Shown one piece after another: positions 24,951 through 32,071 of a stretch of DNA of 64,000 nt. This stretch comes from JAFMJV01 sp034436555. Lineage in GTDB: Bacteria > Chloroflexota > Limnocylindria > Limnocylindrales > CSP1-4. The stretch is from NCBI GenBank assembly GCA_034436555.1, contig DAOTUU010000061.1, forward strand, positions 1 through 64,000, given 5' to 3'. The notes beneath the pieces are model-generated. The model did not search any database. It had not been told where the DNA came from and saw nothing but the letters and a program-made list of their open reading frames with translations. The translations under genes were made by a program, and so were the position numbers. Within the stretch, counting starts at the first letter, position 1, and every line of letters starts with the position of its first letter.

Positions 24951-24987
24951 CTCTCGTGCGGCTGTGACACCACCCGAAGGTGTGGAC

Positions 24988-25035
24988 CTAGATCCGCGCC
25001 TCCGAGGTGGTGCAGCGCTGACTGCTGTCGATCAC
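24988..25035 (-). CDS. Candidate 15-residue leader peptide with a perfect Shine-Dalgarno
   Basis: AAAGGAGGTGAT (25041-25052 on the minus strand) is a full-length match to the anti-Shine-Dalgarno and lies nine bases before GTG 25035 (counting from GGAGG). The ORF reads MIDSSQRCTTSEARI and stops with TAG. A CACACC/GGTGGTG-type hairpin and then the strong hairpin at 24928-24950 follow before smpB. The arrangement resembles a leader-peptide attenuator. The peptide itself is not recognised and its translation is unproven. Confidence 0.4.
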   Translation of the reverse strand: MIDSSQRCTTSEARI

Positions 25036-25132
25036 TGCACATCACCTCCTTTCGTTCTCGGACACCATAGCGTGTCCACGGTCACGGCGCAAGGGGTGGA
25101 TTCGCGCTGGTGACGAGACGGCGCGCGATCGC

Positions 25133-26749
25133 TCAGGCCATGTGGCGCGCGGCTTCGACGATGCCGAGGCGGAGCGGCCATCGCAGCGCGGTCGGCGATC
25201 CGTCGGGTGTCGCGGTGGGGCTGATGGTGCGCAAGGAGGGCGACCCGACCGGGCTGGGTGAGGGCGATGGCCCGCCCACGAGCAGCTCGACCGCCCGATC
25301 GAGCTGCGGGTCCGTGTCGGTCGCGGCTGGGCCGGGACCGACCGGCACGTCCGGGGTGAGGCCCACCTGATGGATCCAGCGCCTCGCCGGCGTGAGCCAC
25401 CTGGCGACCGAGAGGCGGAAACCGCCCGATTCGTGCGACAGCAGGTGCCACTGCTGGATGGTCCCCTTGCCGAACGTCTGCTCTCCCACGAGCAGGGCTC
25501 GTCCGGTGTCCTGGAGGGCACCGGCCATGATCTCCGAGGCTGACGCCGACCCCCCGTTGATGAGCACCGCGACCGCGATCTTCGGATCGGTGGCCAGCCC
25601 CTCGCCCGTCGCGTCGGTGGCCACCTGCCTGCCTGCCGCATCCTCCTCCCAGTAGATCGGACCGCTCCCGATGAACTGCGACGCGATCGACCGCGCGGCA
25701 TCCACGAAGCCGCCCGGGTCATCGCGCACGTCGACCACGAAACGGGTCACGCCCTGGTCCAGCAGGGCCTTCAGCTGGTCGCGGAAGTCATCCGCGGCGG
25801 ACCCGCTGAACCCGGCCACGTCCAGGTATCCCACGCGCCCGTCGGCCAGCAGCCGGGACGTGACATCCACGGAGCGCACCACGTCCCGCACGATGGTCAT
25901 CTCCAGCGGTGCGCCGTCGCGCCGCAGCCCAAGCCTCACCTCGGTGCCGCGAGGGCCCTTCACCCGCGCGACCACCTCGTCCAGGGTCAGGCCGTCCACG
26001 GGCTCGTCGTCCACCGCGACCAGCTCGTCGCGAGGCAGCAGGCCGGCGCCCTCGGCGGGCGAGTCGCGGATGACGTCCACCACCCGCAGCGTGCAGGTCG
26101 GTCCGAGCGGCTGGCACGCCTCGCCGTCGGCGTCCTCGGTGGTCATCTGTGCGCCGATGCCCTCGAACTCACCGGAGATGCCACCCAGGCTGTCCTGGTA
26201 CTCCCGGTCGGTCATGTAGGAGGAGTAGGGGTCGTCGACGGCGCCGAACATGCCCTTGATGGCGCCCTCCACGAGCGCCTTCGGCTCGACCTCCCCCACG
26301 TACTCCGTGGTGATCTTGCGGTAGGCCTCCCAGAACGGGTCGAACAGCTCCCGCTCGTTCGCGGGCGTCCCCGGTCCCAGCGCCTGCTGGAGACCCAGCG
26401 TGAACCCAGACGCGAACATCGCGGCACCGGACACGATCGCGATGATCACGAGCGCCACGAGGACGGGGCCGCGGTTCGGGGGGCGGCTACCCGCCGGGTC
26501 ATCCGAGGCAGGCCGCGGCGGCCCCTGCCACTGGTCGGGCGGCGCCTGCCACTGGTCGGGCGGCGCCTGCCACGCGCCCGGCGACGGCGGCCCGGGATGT
26601 GCGCCCGCCCACGGGTCGGGGCGGCCCCAGGCTCCGGGCTCCTGACCGCTCGGGTCGGACGACGGCGACCCGGGATGTGCGCCCGCCCACGGGTCGGGGC
26701 GGCCCCAGGACCCCGGCTCGTGACCGCTCGGGTCGGACGGTCCGCTCAC
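25133..26749 (-). CDS. ctpA: S41 family C-terminal processing peptidase (CtpA)
   Basis: This is a membrane-anchored carboxyl-terminal processing protease of 538 residues. The GTG at 26749 lies directly after the ftsX TGA. The first 90 residues form a Pro/Gly/Trp-rich cytoplasmic tail with near repeats (GRPDPWAGAHPG twice, APPDQWQ units). A single membrane helix follows (VLVALVIIAIVSGAAMF), then a PDZ domain and the catalytic domain with the Ser in NGGSASASEI and the Lys in QTFGKGTIQ. In many bacteria such proteases follow ftsEX and act on wall hydrolases. The repeat tail is unusual. Confidence 0.9.
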   Translation of the reverse strand: MSGPSDPSGHEPGSWGRPDPWAGAHPGSPSSDPSGQEPGAWGRPDPWAGAHPGPPSPGAWQAPPDQWQAPPDQWQGPPRPASDDPAGSRPPNRGPVLVALVIIAIVSGAAMFASGFTLGLQQALGPGTPANERELFDPFWEAYRKITTEYVGEVEPKALVEGAIKGMFGAVDDPYSSYMTDREYQDSLGGISGEFEGIGAQMTTEDADGEACQPLGPTCTLRVVDVIRDSPAEGAGLLPRDELVAVDDEPVDGLTLDEVVARVKGPRGTEVRLGLRRDGAPLEMTIVRDVVRSVDVTSRLLADGRVGYLDVAGFSGSAADDFRDQLKALLDQGVTRFVVDVRDDPGGFVDAARSIASQFIGSGPIYWEEDAAGRQVATDATGEGLATDPKIAVAVLINGGSASASEIMAGALQDTGRALLVGEQTFGKGTIQQWHLLSHESGGFRLSVARWLTPARRWIHQVGLTPDVPVGPGPAATDTDPQLDRAVELLVGGPSPSPSPVGSPSLRTISPTATPDGSPTALRWPLRLGIVEAARHMA

Positions 26750-26750
26750 C

Positions 26751-27650
26751 TCAGGCGCGCCGGAGATACGCGCGCACCGAGATCCAGGCGCCCACGCCGC
26801 CCAGCCCCAGCCCCGCCCCCAGCACGAGGATCGCGATCTGCGTCGTGAGCGACTGGGAGAACCCGACGGGCACCTGGCCCGCGATGGCATCCGCGAGGTC
26901 CACGATCGGGCCTGACGCGAGCCACAGCAGCCCGAGCGTGATGAGCGCCCCGATGAGCCCGACGAGCAGCCCCTCCACGATGAACGGCCAGCGCACGTAG
27001 TGGTCCGAGGCGCCCACGAGACGCATGATCTCGATCTCCTGCGCCCGGGACATCACGGCCATCCGGATGGAGTTGACCACGATGAGCAGCACCGTCAGCG
27101 CCACCAGCGCCAGCACGGCGATGCCGATGGTGCGCAGGATGGCGGTCACGCCGACGAGGCGGTCGATGTTCTTCTGCTGCTCCACCACGCGCGACACGAC
27201 GCCCTGGCGCTGCGCCTCCTGGAGCACCGAGATGACCTGCGCGGAGTTGCGCGGGTCCTTGAGCTTCACCGACACCTGGGCCGGGAACGGGTTGTAGCCG
27301 ACGTACTCCGTGAGATCCGCCTCGCCTGCCGCACGGCGCTGCTCCCGGAACTCCTCGAGGGCCTGCTCCTTGCTGACGTAGGTCACCGCCGCCACCTCCG
27401 GGAGCGCCGTCAGCTGTGCCTGGATCTGGTCGATGCGGTCCTGGGGGATGCCCGTGGCGAGCTCCGCGCGGACCTCCACCTTGGCCTCGATGAACGACAG
27501 CCCTGCCTGCATGCCCGCCAGCACGATCACCAGGCTCGACAGCAGCACGAGCATGAGGACCATCGTGACGGTGGCAGCCAGGCTCATCACCCGATTGCGC
27601 CACAGGCCCTCGAACGCCTGCTTGACGGAGAACGACAGGAAGTGGATCAT
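26751..27650 (-). CDS. ftsX: Cell division protein FtsX
   Basis: This is the membrane subunit of the FtsEX complex, which transmits ATP-driven changes to peptidoglycan hydrolases at the septum. The 299-residue product has the four-helix layout. The first helix follows LWRNRVMSLAATVTMVLMLV, an extracellular loop runs from about 58 to 160 with VEVRAELATGIPQ, and three C-terminal helices include the MRLVGASDHYVRWPFIVEG segment. It begins six bases after ftsE and ends against ctpA. Confidence 0.94.
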   Translation of the reverse strand: MIHFLSFSVKQAFEGLWRNRVMSLAATVTMVLMLVLLSSLVIVLAGMQAGLSFIEAKVEVRAELATGIPQDRIDQIQAQLTALPEVAAVTYVSKEQALEEFREQRRAAGEADLTEYVGYNPFPAQVSVKLKDPRNSAQVISVLQEAQRQGVVSRVVEQQKNIDRLVGVTAILRTIGIAVLALVALTVLLIVVNSIRMAVMSRAQEIEIMRLVGASDHYVRWPFIVEGLLVGLIGALITLGLLWLASGPIVDLADAIAGQVPVGFSQSLTTQIAILVLGAGLGLGGVGAWISVRAYLRRA

Positions 27651-27655
27651 GGCGG

Positions 27656-28552
27656 TCAGGCGTAGTCGCGGTGGTAGCCGCCGACCTCGTCACGCACGAT
27701 GCGCCCTGACTCGAGGGCCACCACGCGCTTGCGCAGCGCGGTCACGACCTCGGCGTTGTGGGTCGCCATGAGCACCGTCGTGCCCAGCTCGTTGATGCGC
27801 AGCAACAGCTGGATGATCTCCCAGCTGATGAGCGGGTCCAGGTTGCCCGTGGGCTCGTCGGCGATGATCAGCCGCGGGTCATGGACCATGGCCCGGGCGA
27901 TCGCGGTGCGCTGCTGCTCCCCGCCCGACAGCTGGGATGGCCGCTGCTCCGCCTGGGCTGAGAGGCCGACCAGGGCGAGCAGCCGATCGACCGTGGCGCG
28001 GATCTGGCGGCGCGGCGTGCCGGTGACCTCCAGCGCGAACGCGACGTTCTCCTTGACCGTCTTGCGCGGGAGGAGCCGGAAGTCTTGGAACACGATGCCG
28101 ATCTGCCGGCGCAGTCGCGGGATGTCGCCGCGACCCAGGTGCGTCAGGTCGTAGCCCGCGACGTGGATGATGCCGCTGGTCGATTCCTCATCGTGCACGA
28201 GCAGCTTGATGAGCGTCGACTTGCCGGCGCCGGACGGTCCCACGAGGAACACGAAGTCGCCCTCGGGCACGGCCAGGTCCACGTCCACGAGGGCGTGCTT
28301 GCCGTTGGGGTAGACCTTGCCGACCTCCTCCAGGCGCACCGCGACACGGGGCGTGGGGATGGAGGATGCGTCCGGCTGGGGATGGGCACCGCGCCCGGCG
28401 TCCGGCGACGGCTCGATGCCGTGCGTCGGACCGGAGCGGGTCGGGGCGCCCTGGGTCGCGGGTGGCTCCAGCAGCGACGTCCGCAGCAGGCGGGTGCCGC
28501 CGTCGGTGGGCGGCCCCTCGCGGCCCGCGCCGTGATCGGCAGCCTCGGTCAT
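27656..28552 (-). CDS. ftsE: Cell division ATP-binding protein FtsE with N-terminal extension
   Basis: This is the ATPase of FtsEX. Residues about 70-298 are a standard FtsE: VRLEEVGKVYPNGKHAL, Walker A GPSGAGKST, Q-loop GIVFQDFRLLP, signature LSGGEQQRTAIARA, Walker B LIIADEPTGNLDP and the switch TVLMATHN. The ATG at 28552 adds a Pro/Thr/Gly-rich extension of about 68 residues that most FtsE proteins (about 225 residues) lack. A start nearer the core cannot be excluded. Confidence 0.93.
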   Translation of the reverse strand: MTEAADHGAGREGPPTDGGTRLLRTSLLEPPATQGAPTRSGPTHGIEPSPDAGRGAHPQPDASSIPTPRVAVRLEEVGKVYPNGKHALVDVDLAVPEGDFVFLVGPSGAGKSTLIKLLVHDEESTSGIIHVAGYDLTHLGRGDIPRLRRQIGIVFQDFRLLPRKTVKENVAFALEVTGTPRRQIRATVDRLLALVGLSAQAEQRPSQLSGGEQQRTAIARAMVHDPRLIIADEPTGNLDPLISWEIIQLLLRINELGTTVLMATHNAEVVTALRKRVVALESGRIVRDEVGGYHRDYA

Positions 28553-28620
28553 GGCCGGACCTTAGCACAGGGTGCGGGGCCACCCGAGCGGCGGAGGCGG
28601 CGCCCGGATGCGACGGCCGG

Positions 28621-29457
28621 TCAGGCGCGCCGCAGCTCCTCGAGATAGCGGTCATGGAGCAGCCCGTTGCTGGCCAGGACCAGCCCCTCGCCGTAGATGT
28701 CCAGCGCCCCATCGAGGTTCGTGAGGCGCCCGCCGGCCTCGGCCACGAGCACCGCCGGGCCCGCCAGGTCCCAGCACTTGCAGCCGATCTCGACCATGCC
28801 CTCGGCCTGTCCGCCCGCCACCAGCGCGTAGCCCCAGAAATCGCCGAAGCCCCGGTCCCGCCAGACCTCGCGGATGAGCCTCGGGAAGCCGGGCACCATC
28901 CCGGAGTCCATGAGCTGTGGCAGGGACGAGTAGAGCAGCTGTGAATCCTCCAGTCGACCGACCCCGGACACGCGCTGGCGGACCGCCGTCGCCGGATCCC
29001 AGGTCCCGCCGGCCAGGCGCGTCTCCCACGCCCCGCCGTCGCGCCAGGCGAACCAGCGGGAGCCCAGGGCGGGCGCAGACAGAACGCCCAGCACGAGGTC
29101 CCCCTCGACCTCCAGGCCCAGCAGCGTCCCGAACAGGGGCACCCCTCGCATGAAGTTGTGCGTGCCGTCGATGGGGTCGATGATCCAGCGGATGGGTCGC
29201 GCGCCATCCTGCGTGCCGTATTCCTCGCCCACCAGGCCGTGGTCCGGGAACGCCGCCACGAGGCGAGAGCGGATGGCCCGCTCGATGGCGGTGTCCGCCT
29301 GGGTCACGAAGGTCCGATCGGGCTTCGCCTCGATGTGGAGGTCCTTGCGGAAATGCTCCAGCGCGATCGCGTCCGCCTCATCGCAGGCGGCCATCGCGGC
29401 CTCCAGCCAGGCGGCGTGCGTCGAGCCGGGCGAGGGCAGGATGAGTGTCTCGGACAT
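28621..29457 (-). CDS. hisN: Histidinol-phosphatase / inositol monophosphatase family
   Basis: This is an IMPase-fold, Mg-dependent sugar-phosphatase of 278 residues. Metal-binding motifs are GEEYG (Glu), WIIDPIDGTHNFMRGVP (the Asp pair), and the late CWDLAGPAVLVAEAGG. The wording of the last motif and the family size fit HisN-type histidinol-phosphatases in GC-rich bacteria. Inositol or other sugar phosphates are alternatives. No other his genes are nearby. Confidence 0.78.
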   Translation of the reverse strand: MSETLILPSPGSTHAAWLEAAMAACDEADAIALEHFRKDLHIEAKPDRTFVTQADTAIERAIRSRLVAAFPDHGLVGEEYGTQDGARPIRWIIDPIDGTHNFMRGVPLFGTLLGLEVEGDLVLGVLSAPALGSRWFAWRDGGAWETRLAGGTWDPATAVRQRVSGVGRLEDSQLLYSSLPQLMDSGMVPGFPRLIREVWRDRGFGDFWGYALVAGGQAEGMVEIGCKCWDLAGPAVLVAEAGGRLTNLDGALDIYGEGLVLASNGLLHDRYLEELRRA

Positions 29458-29482
29458 CAGGGCATGCTCCGTGGCAGTGGGT

Positions 29483-30454
29483 TCAGACGAGCCCGAAGCT
29501 CATCGGCAGGTATCGCTCGAAGGGGGGTCCGGACCAGTTGGCGGCATACACCGCCGGGCTGCCTTCGATCCTCAGGCCGCCCTCCAGGAGCGGCCGGAGC
29601 GCGTGCGCGGCGATGCCCGGCACCACCGCCTGCCAGGCGATCATCGGCTCGAGGGCACCGGTCAGCTCCCCCAGGGCGGGCTGCAGCATCCAGGGCTCCC
29701 GCACGAGCACCGGCCCGATCCGCCCGGCTGGCTGGACATATCCGTAGCCATCCGCCTGATCGGGCGCGCCGGGGGGGTGGAACAGCAGGCCCAGCCGTCC
29801 CGTCGTCCGGCACAGCTGGTGATCCTGGGGTCGTTCCACGCCACCCAGCTCGCGGTCGATCGCGGCGAGGCGCGCCAGCAGCGCGCCACCGAGCGGCGCG
29901 CCGCCGCCCGGCACCGACGGGGTGTCGGCGTCCAGGGCCGAGAACGGCGTCGCCGCGAGGCGATCCGCATCGCGCGGCACGGCGTCCGGGCGCAGCTCGC
30001 CCGCGAGCAGGTAGATGGGCGAGCGAGGCGACATCCCGTGGCGCGCGTACAGGGCCGTGGAGATCGGCTGGATGGCCTCGGCGCAGACGCCCAGGCGCCA
30101 TGCCCCCGGGTCGTCGGGGAGCGCGGCGCGCAGCAGCTCCCGGCCCAGGCCGCCGGCCTGCCACGCCTCGAGCACGAACAGGAACGACAGGAACCAGCGG
30201 TCGCCGCGCCGGTTGGAGAGCGCGAACCCCACGACCTCGTCGGAGCCCGCGCGCGTGGCCACCCAGGCTCCGTCGGGATCATGGCTCACGAGATGCGTGA
30301 ACAGCTTCCGGAGGGGTGGGCTGTTGCGCGGCTGGAGCGGCTCGTGGCGCGCCGCCTGGAGCGACTCGTACGACCGATGGAACACGTCCACACAGGCGTC
30401 CACGTCCGCCACGACAGCGGGACGCAGGCGATGCGGGGGCAGGCGGCCGGGCAT
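29483..30454 (-). CDS. GNAT family N-acetyltransferase
   Basis: The 323-residue product has a GNAT-type acetyl-CoA binding region in its first half: VVGFALSNRRGDRWFLSFLFVLEAWQAGGLGRELLRAAL, with the Q/A-x-G-G-L-G pyrophosphate loop, then LYARHGMSPRSPIYLL. The second half has no motif I recognise. It starts 15 bases after prfB and ends 26 bases before hisN, so it is part of the same minus-strand operon. The substrate is unknown. Confidence 0.72.
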   Translation of the reverse strand: MPGRLPPHRLRPAVVADVDACVDVFHRSYESLQAARHEPLQPRNSPPLRKLFTHLVSHDPDGAWVATRAGSDEVVGFALSNRRGDRWFLSFLFVLEAWQAGGLGRELLRAALPDDPGAWRLGVCAEAIQPISTALYARHGMSPRSPIYLLAGELRPDAVPRDADRLAATPFSALDADTPSVPGGGAPLGGALLARLAAIDRELGGVERPQDHQLCRTTGRLGLLFHPPGAPDQADGYGYVQPAGRIGPVLVREPWMLQPALGELTGALEPMIAWQAVVPGIAAHALRPLLEGGLRIEGSPAVYAANWSGPPFERYLPMSFGLV

Positions 30455-30468
30455 CGTGGTTGGGCGCG

Positions 30469-31579
30469 TCAGGCGCCCGTCTCGCCGCCGGTGGCGGTCC
30501 GCTCCAGCTCCGCCAGCATGAATCGGTCCAGGTCGCCGTCCAGGACGCCGGTCGTGTCGCTCGTCTCCACGCCGGTCCGGTGATCCTTGACCATCTGGTA
30601 AGGATGCAGCACGTAGGACCGGATCTGGTTGCCCCAGCCGGCCTCCACATGCTCGCCCCGCAGCGTCGCGATCTCCGCCTCGCGCTCCGCGATCTTGCGC
30701 TCCAGCAGACGCGCCTTGAGCACCTTCATGGCGAGCTCGCGGTTCTGGTGCTGAGAGCGCTCGTTCTGCGACTGGACCACGATACCCGTCGGCAGGTGGG
30801 TCAGCCGCACCGCAGAATCGGTCTTGTTGACGTGCTGGCCACCGGCCCCCGAGGAGCGGTAGGTGTCGACGCGCAGGTCGTCGTCCGGGATCTCGCCCAC
30901 CTCGTCGACGTCGTCCACCTCCGGCAGCACCTCCACCAGCGCGAACGTGGTGTGGCGGCGCTTCTGTGAGTCATAGGGGCTGATGCGCACCAGCCGATGG
31001 ACGCCGCGCTCCGCGCGCAGGAACCCGTATGCCCGCCGACCGCGGACCTCCACGGTGGCGGACTTGATGCCCGCCTCCTCCCCCTCCAGCCGGTCCATGA
31101 TCTCCACGCCGAAGCGGTGACGCTCCGCCCAGCGGAGGAACATCCGGAGCAGCATCTCCGCCCAGTCGGTGGCCTCCGTGCCGCCGGCGCCCGCGCTGAT
31201 GGACACGATGGCATCCGAGCCGTCATAGGCCCCGGAGAACATCAGCGCCGTGCGCTCCTGCTCGTAGGCGGCGAGCAGCGCGGCATGCTCCTGGTCCACG
31301 CCCGCGACGAGCTCAGCGTCCGCCGCATCCTGGGCCAGCTCCGCCAGCTCCACGAGATCCGCCGCGCGGGCCAGCAACCCGTTCCAGACGGTCAGCTCGT
31401 CACGCAGGCCATCCGCCTCGCGCAACACCTTCTGGGCACCGCGCTGGTCATCCCAGAACCCGGCAGCGACGGCGGCGCCGTCCAGCTCGTCCAGGCGAGC
31501 CTGCTTGGCGGGAAGGTCAAAGACGCCCCGAGGTCGCTTCGATCCGGGTGGCGAGATCCTTGATCGCGGACAGTTCCAT
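30469..31579 (-). CDS. prfB: Peptide chain release factor 2, with programmed +1 frameshift
   Basis: RF2 terminates translation at UGA and UAA. The gene starts at ATG 31579. Codon 20 is CTT, followed by an in-frame TGA at 31517-31519 and then C, giving CTTTGAC preceded by GGGG three bases upstream. This is the classical RF2 autoregulatory +1 site. After the shift the frame runs to 30469, for 369 residues. The GGQ loop is SSGAGGQHVNKTDS. The codon-recognition tripeptide SPF appears as SPY (ISPYDSQKRRHTT). Its ATG overlaps the stop of the cysteine-rich gene upstream. Confidence 0.95.
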
Positions 31580-31827
31580 CAGCCTCGGGCTCGCATCTCC
31601 TGGAGCAGCACCGGCCGCAGCTCGATGATCCTGAGCGCGGTCTTGCTGCGAGCGACGACGGGGTTCACGCAGGGGCAGTATCCGTTATGCGGGCAGACCC
31701 CGCAGTTGCCGTCGCAGTCCAGCCAGGCGGCGTAGCTGCAGTTTCGACAATCACGCTCACACGCGATCAGGTCGGTGAACGACTCCTCGCCGATCACGAC
31801 ATCGGGCGCCGCGGGCAACGGCTTCAC
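31579..31827 (-). CDS. Small cysteine-rich protein with two CX3CX2C motifs, coupled to prfB
   Basis: This 82-residue protein is not recognised. It starts with GTG 31827, preceded by GAGGGA. Its eight cysteines are at 23, 27, 30, 38, 42, 45, 51 and 53: CERDCRNC, then CDGNCGVC, then CPC. Two CX3CX2C motifs and a CxC suggest bound metal or an iron-sulfur cluster. The C-terminal 25 residues look helical (ALRIIELRPVLLQEMRARG). The TGA shares a base with the prfB ATG, so the two are co-translated from the promoter at 31926-31955. Confidence 0.68.
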   Translation of the reverse strand: MKPLPAAPDVVIGEESFTDLIACERDCRNCSYAAWLDCDGNCGVCPHNGYCPCVNPVVARSKTALRIIELRPVLLQEMRARG

Positions 31828-31925
31828 GATTCCCTCACTCTCCCTCGGTTCCGGGCGGCGGGACACGGCCGTCCGCAACCTTCCAGAACGACGCCGGAGG
31901 CGGGTCCTCCGGCGGCTTGGGGCCG

Positions 31926-31955
31926 AGTATAGGCAGAGCCGATGGCGCGATACAA
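31926..31955 (-). promoter_or_regulatory. Promoter of the cysteine-rich protein-prfB operon
   Basis: On the minus strand, TTGTAT (31950-31955) and TATACT (31926-31931) are 18 bases apart. The expected start of transcription is about 95 bases before the GTG of the cysteine-rich gene. Confidence 0.7.
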
Positions 31956-32056
31956 GGGGGTCTGAGAACGTTTTCGCCTCAAGGTGTCCGCACTGGTGCG
32001 AGGACGCACGGGCGGACGGCATGAGGCGTCACGACGGCGACCGCCCGCCCGGCGCC

Positions 32057-32062
32057 TATACT
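32057..32062 (+). promoter_or_regulatory. TATACT -10 element close to the secA start
   Basis: TATACT ends nine bases before the secA ATG, so the predicted transcript would carry only two or three bases before the start codon. No clear -35 or Shine-Dalgarno is seen. The same TATACT-to-start distance occurs at atpZ. Confidence 0.45.
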
Positions 32063-32071
32063 TCGCCTCCC

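Noticed and set aside
25036..25052. Fragment of a 16S rRNA 3' end on the plus strand
   Set aside because: ATCACCTCCTTT is the anti-Shine-Dalgarno only because the minus strand carries a perfect Shine-Dalgarno; no other 16S sequence flanks it.
31517..31519. In-frame TGA making prfB a pseudogene or selenoprotein
   Set aside because: CTTTGAC with an upstream GGGG is the known RF2 frameshift site, and the protein continues perfectly after a +1 shift.
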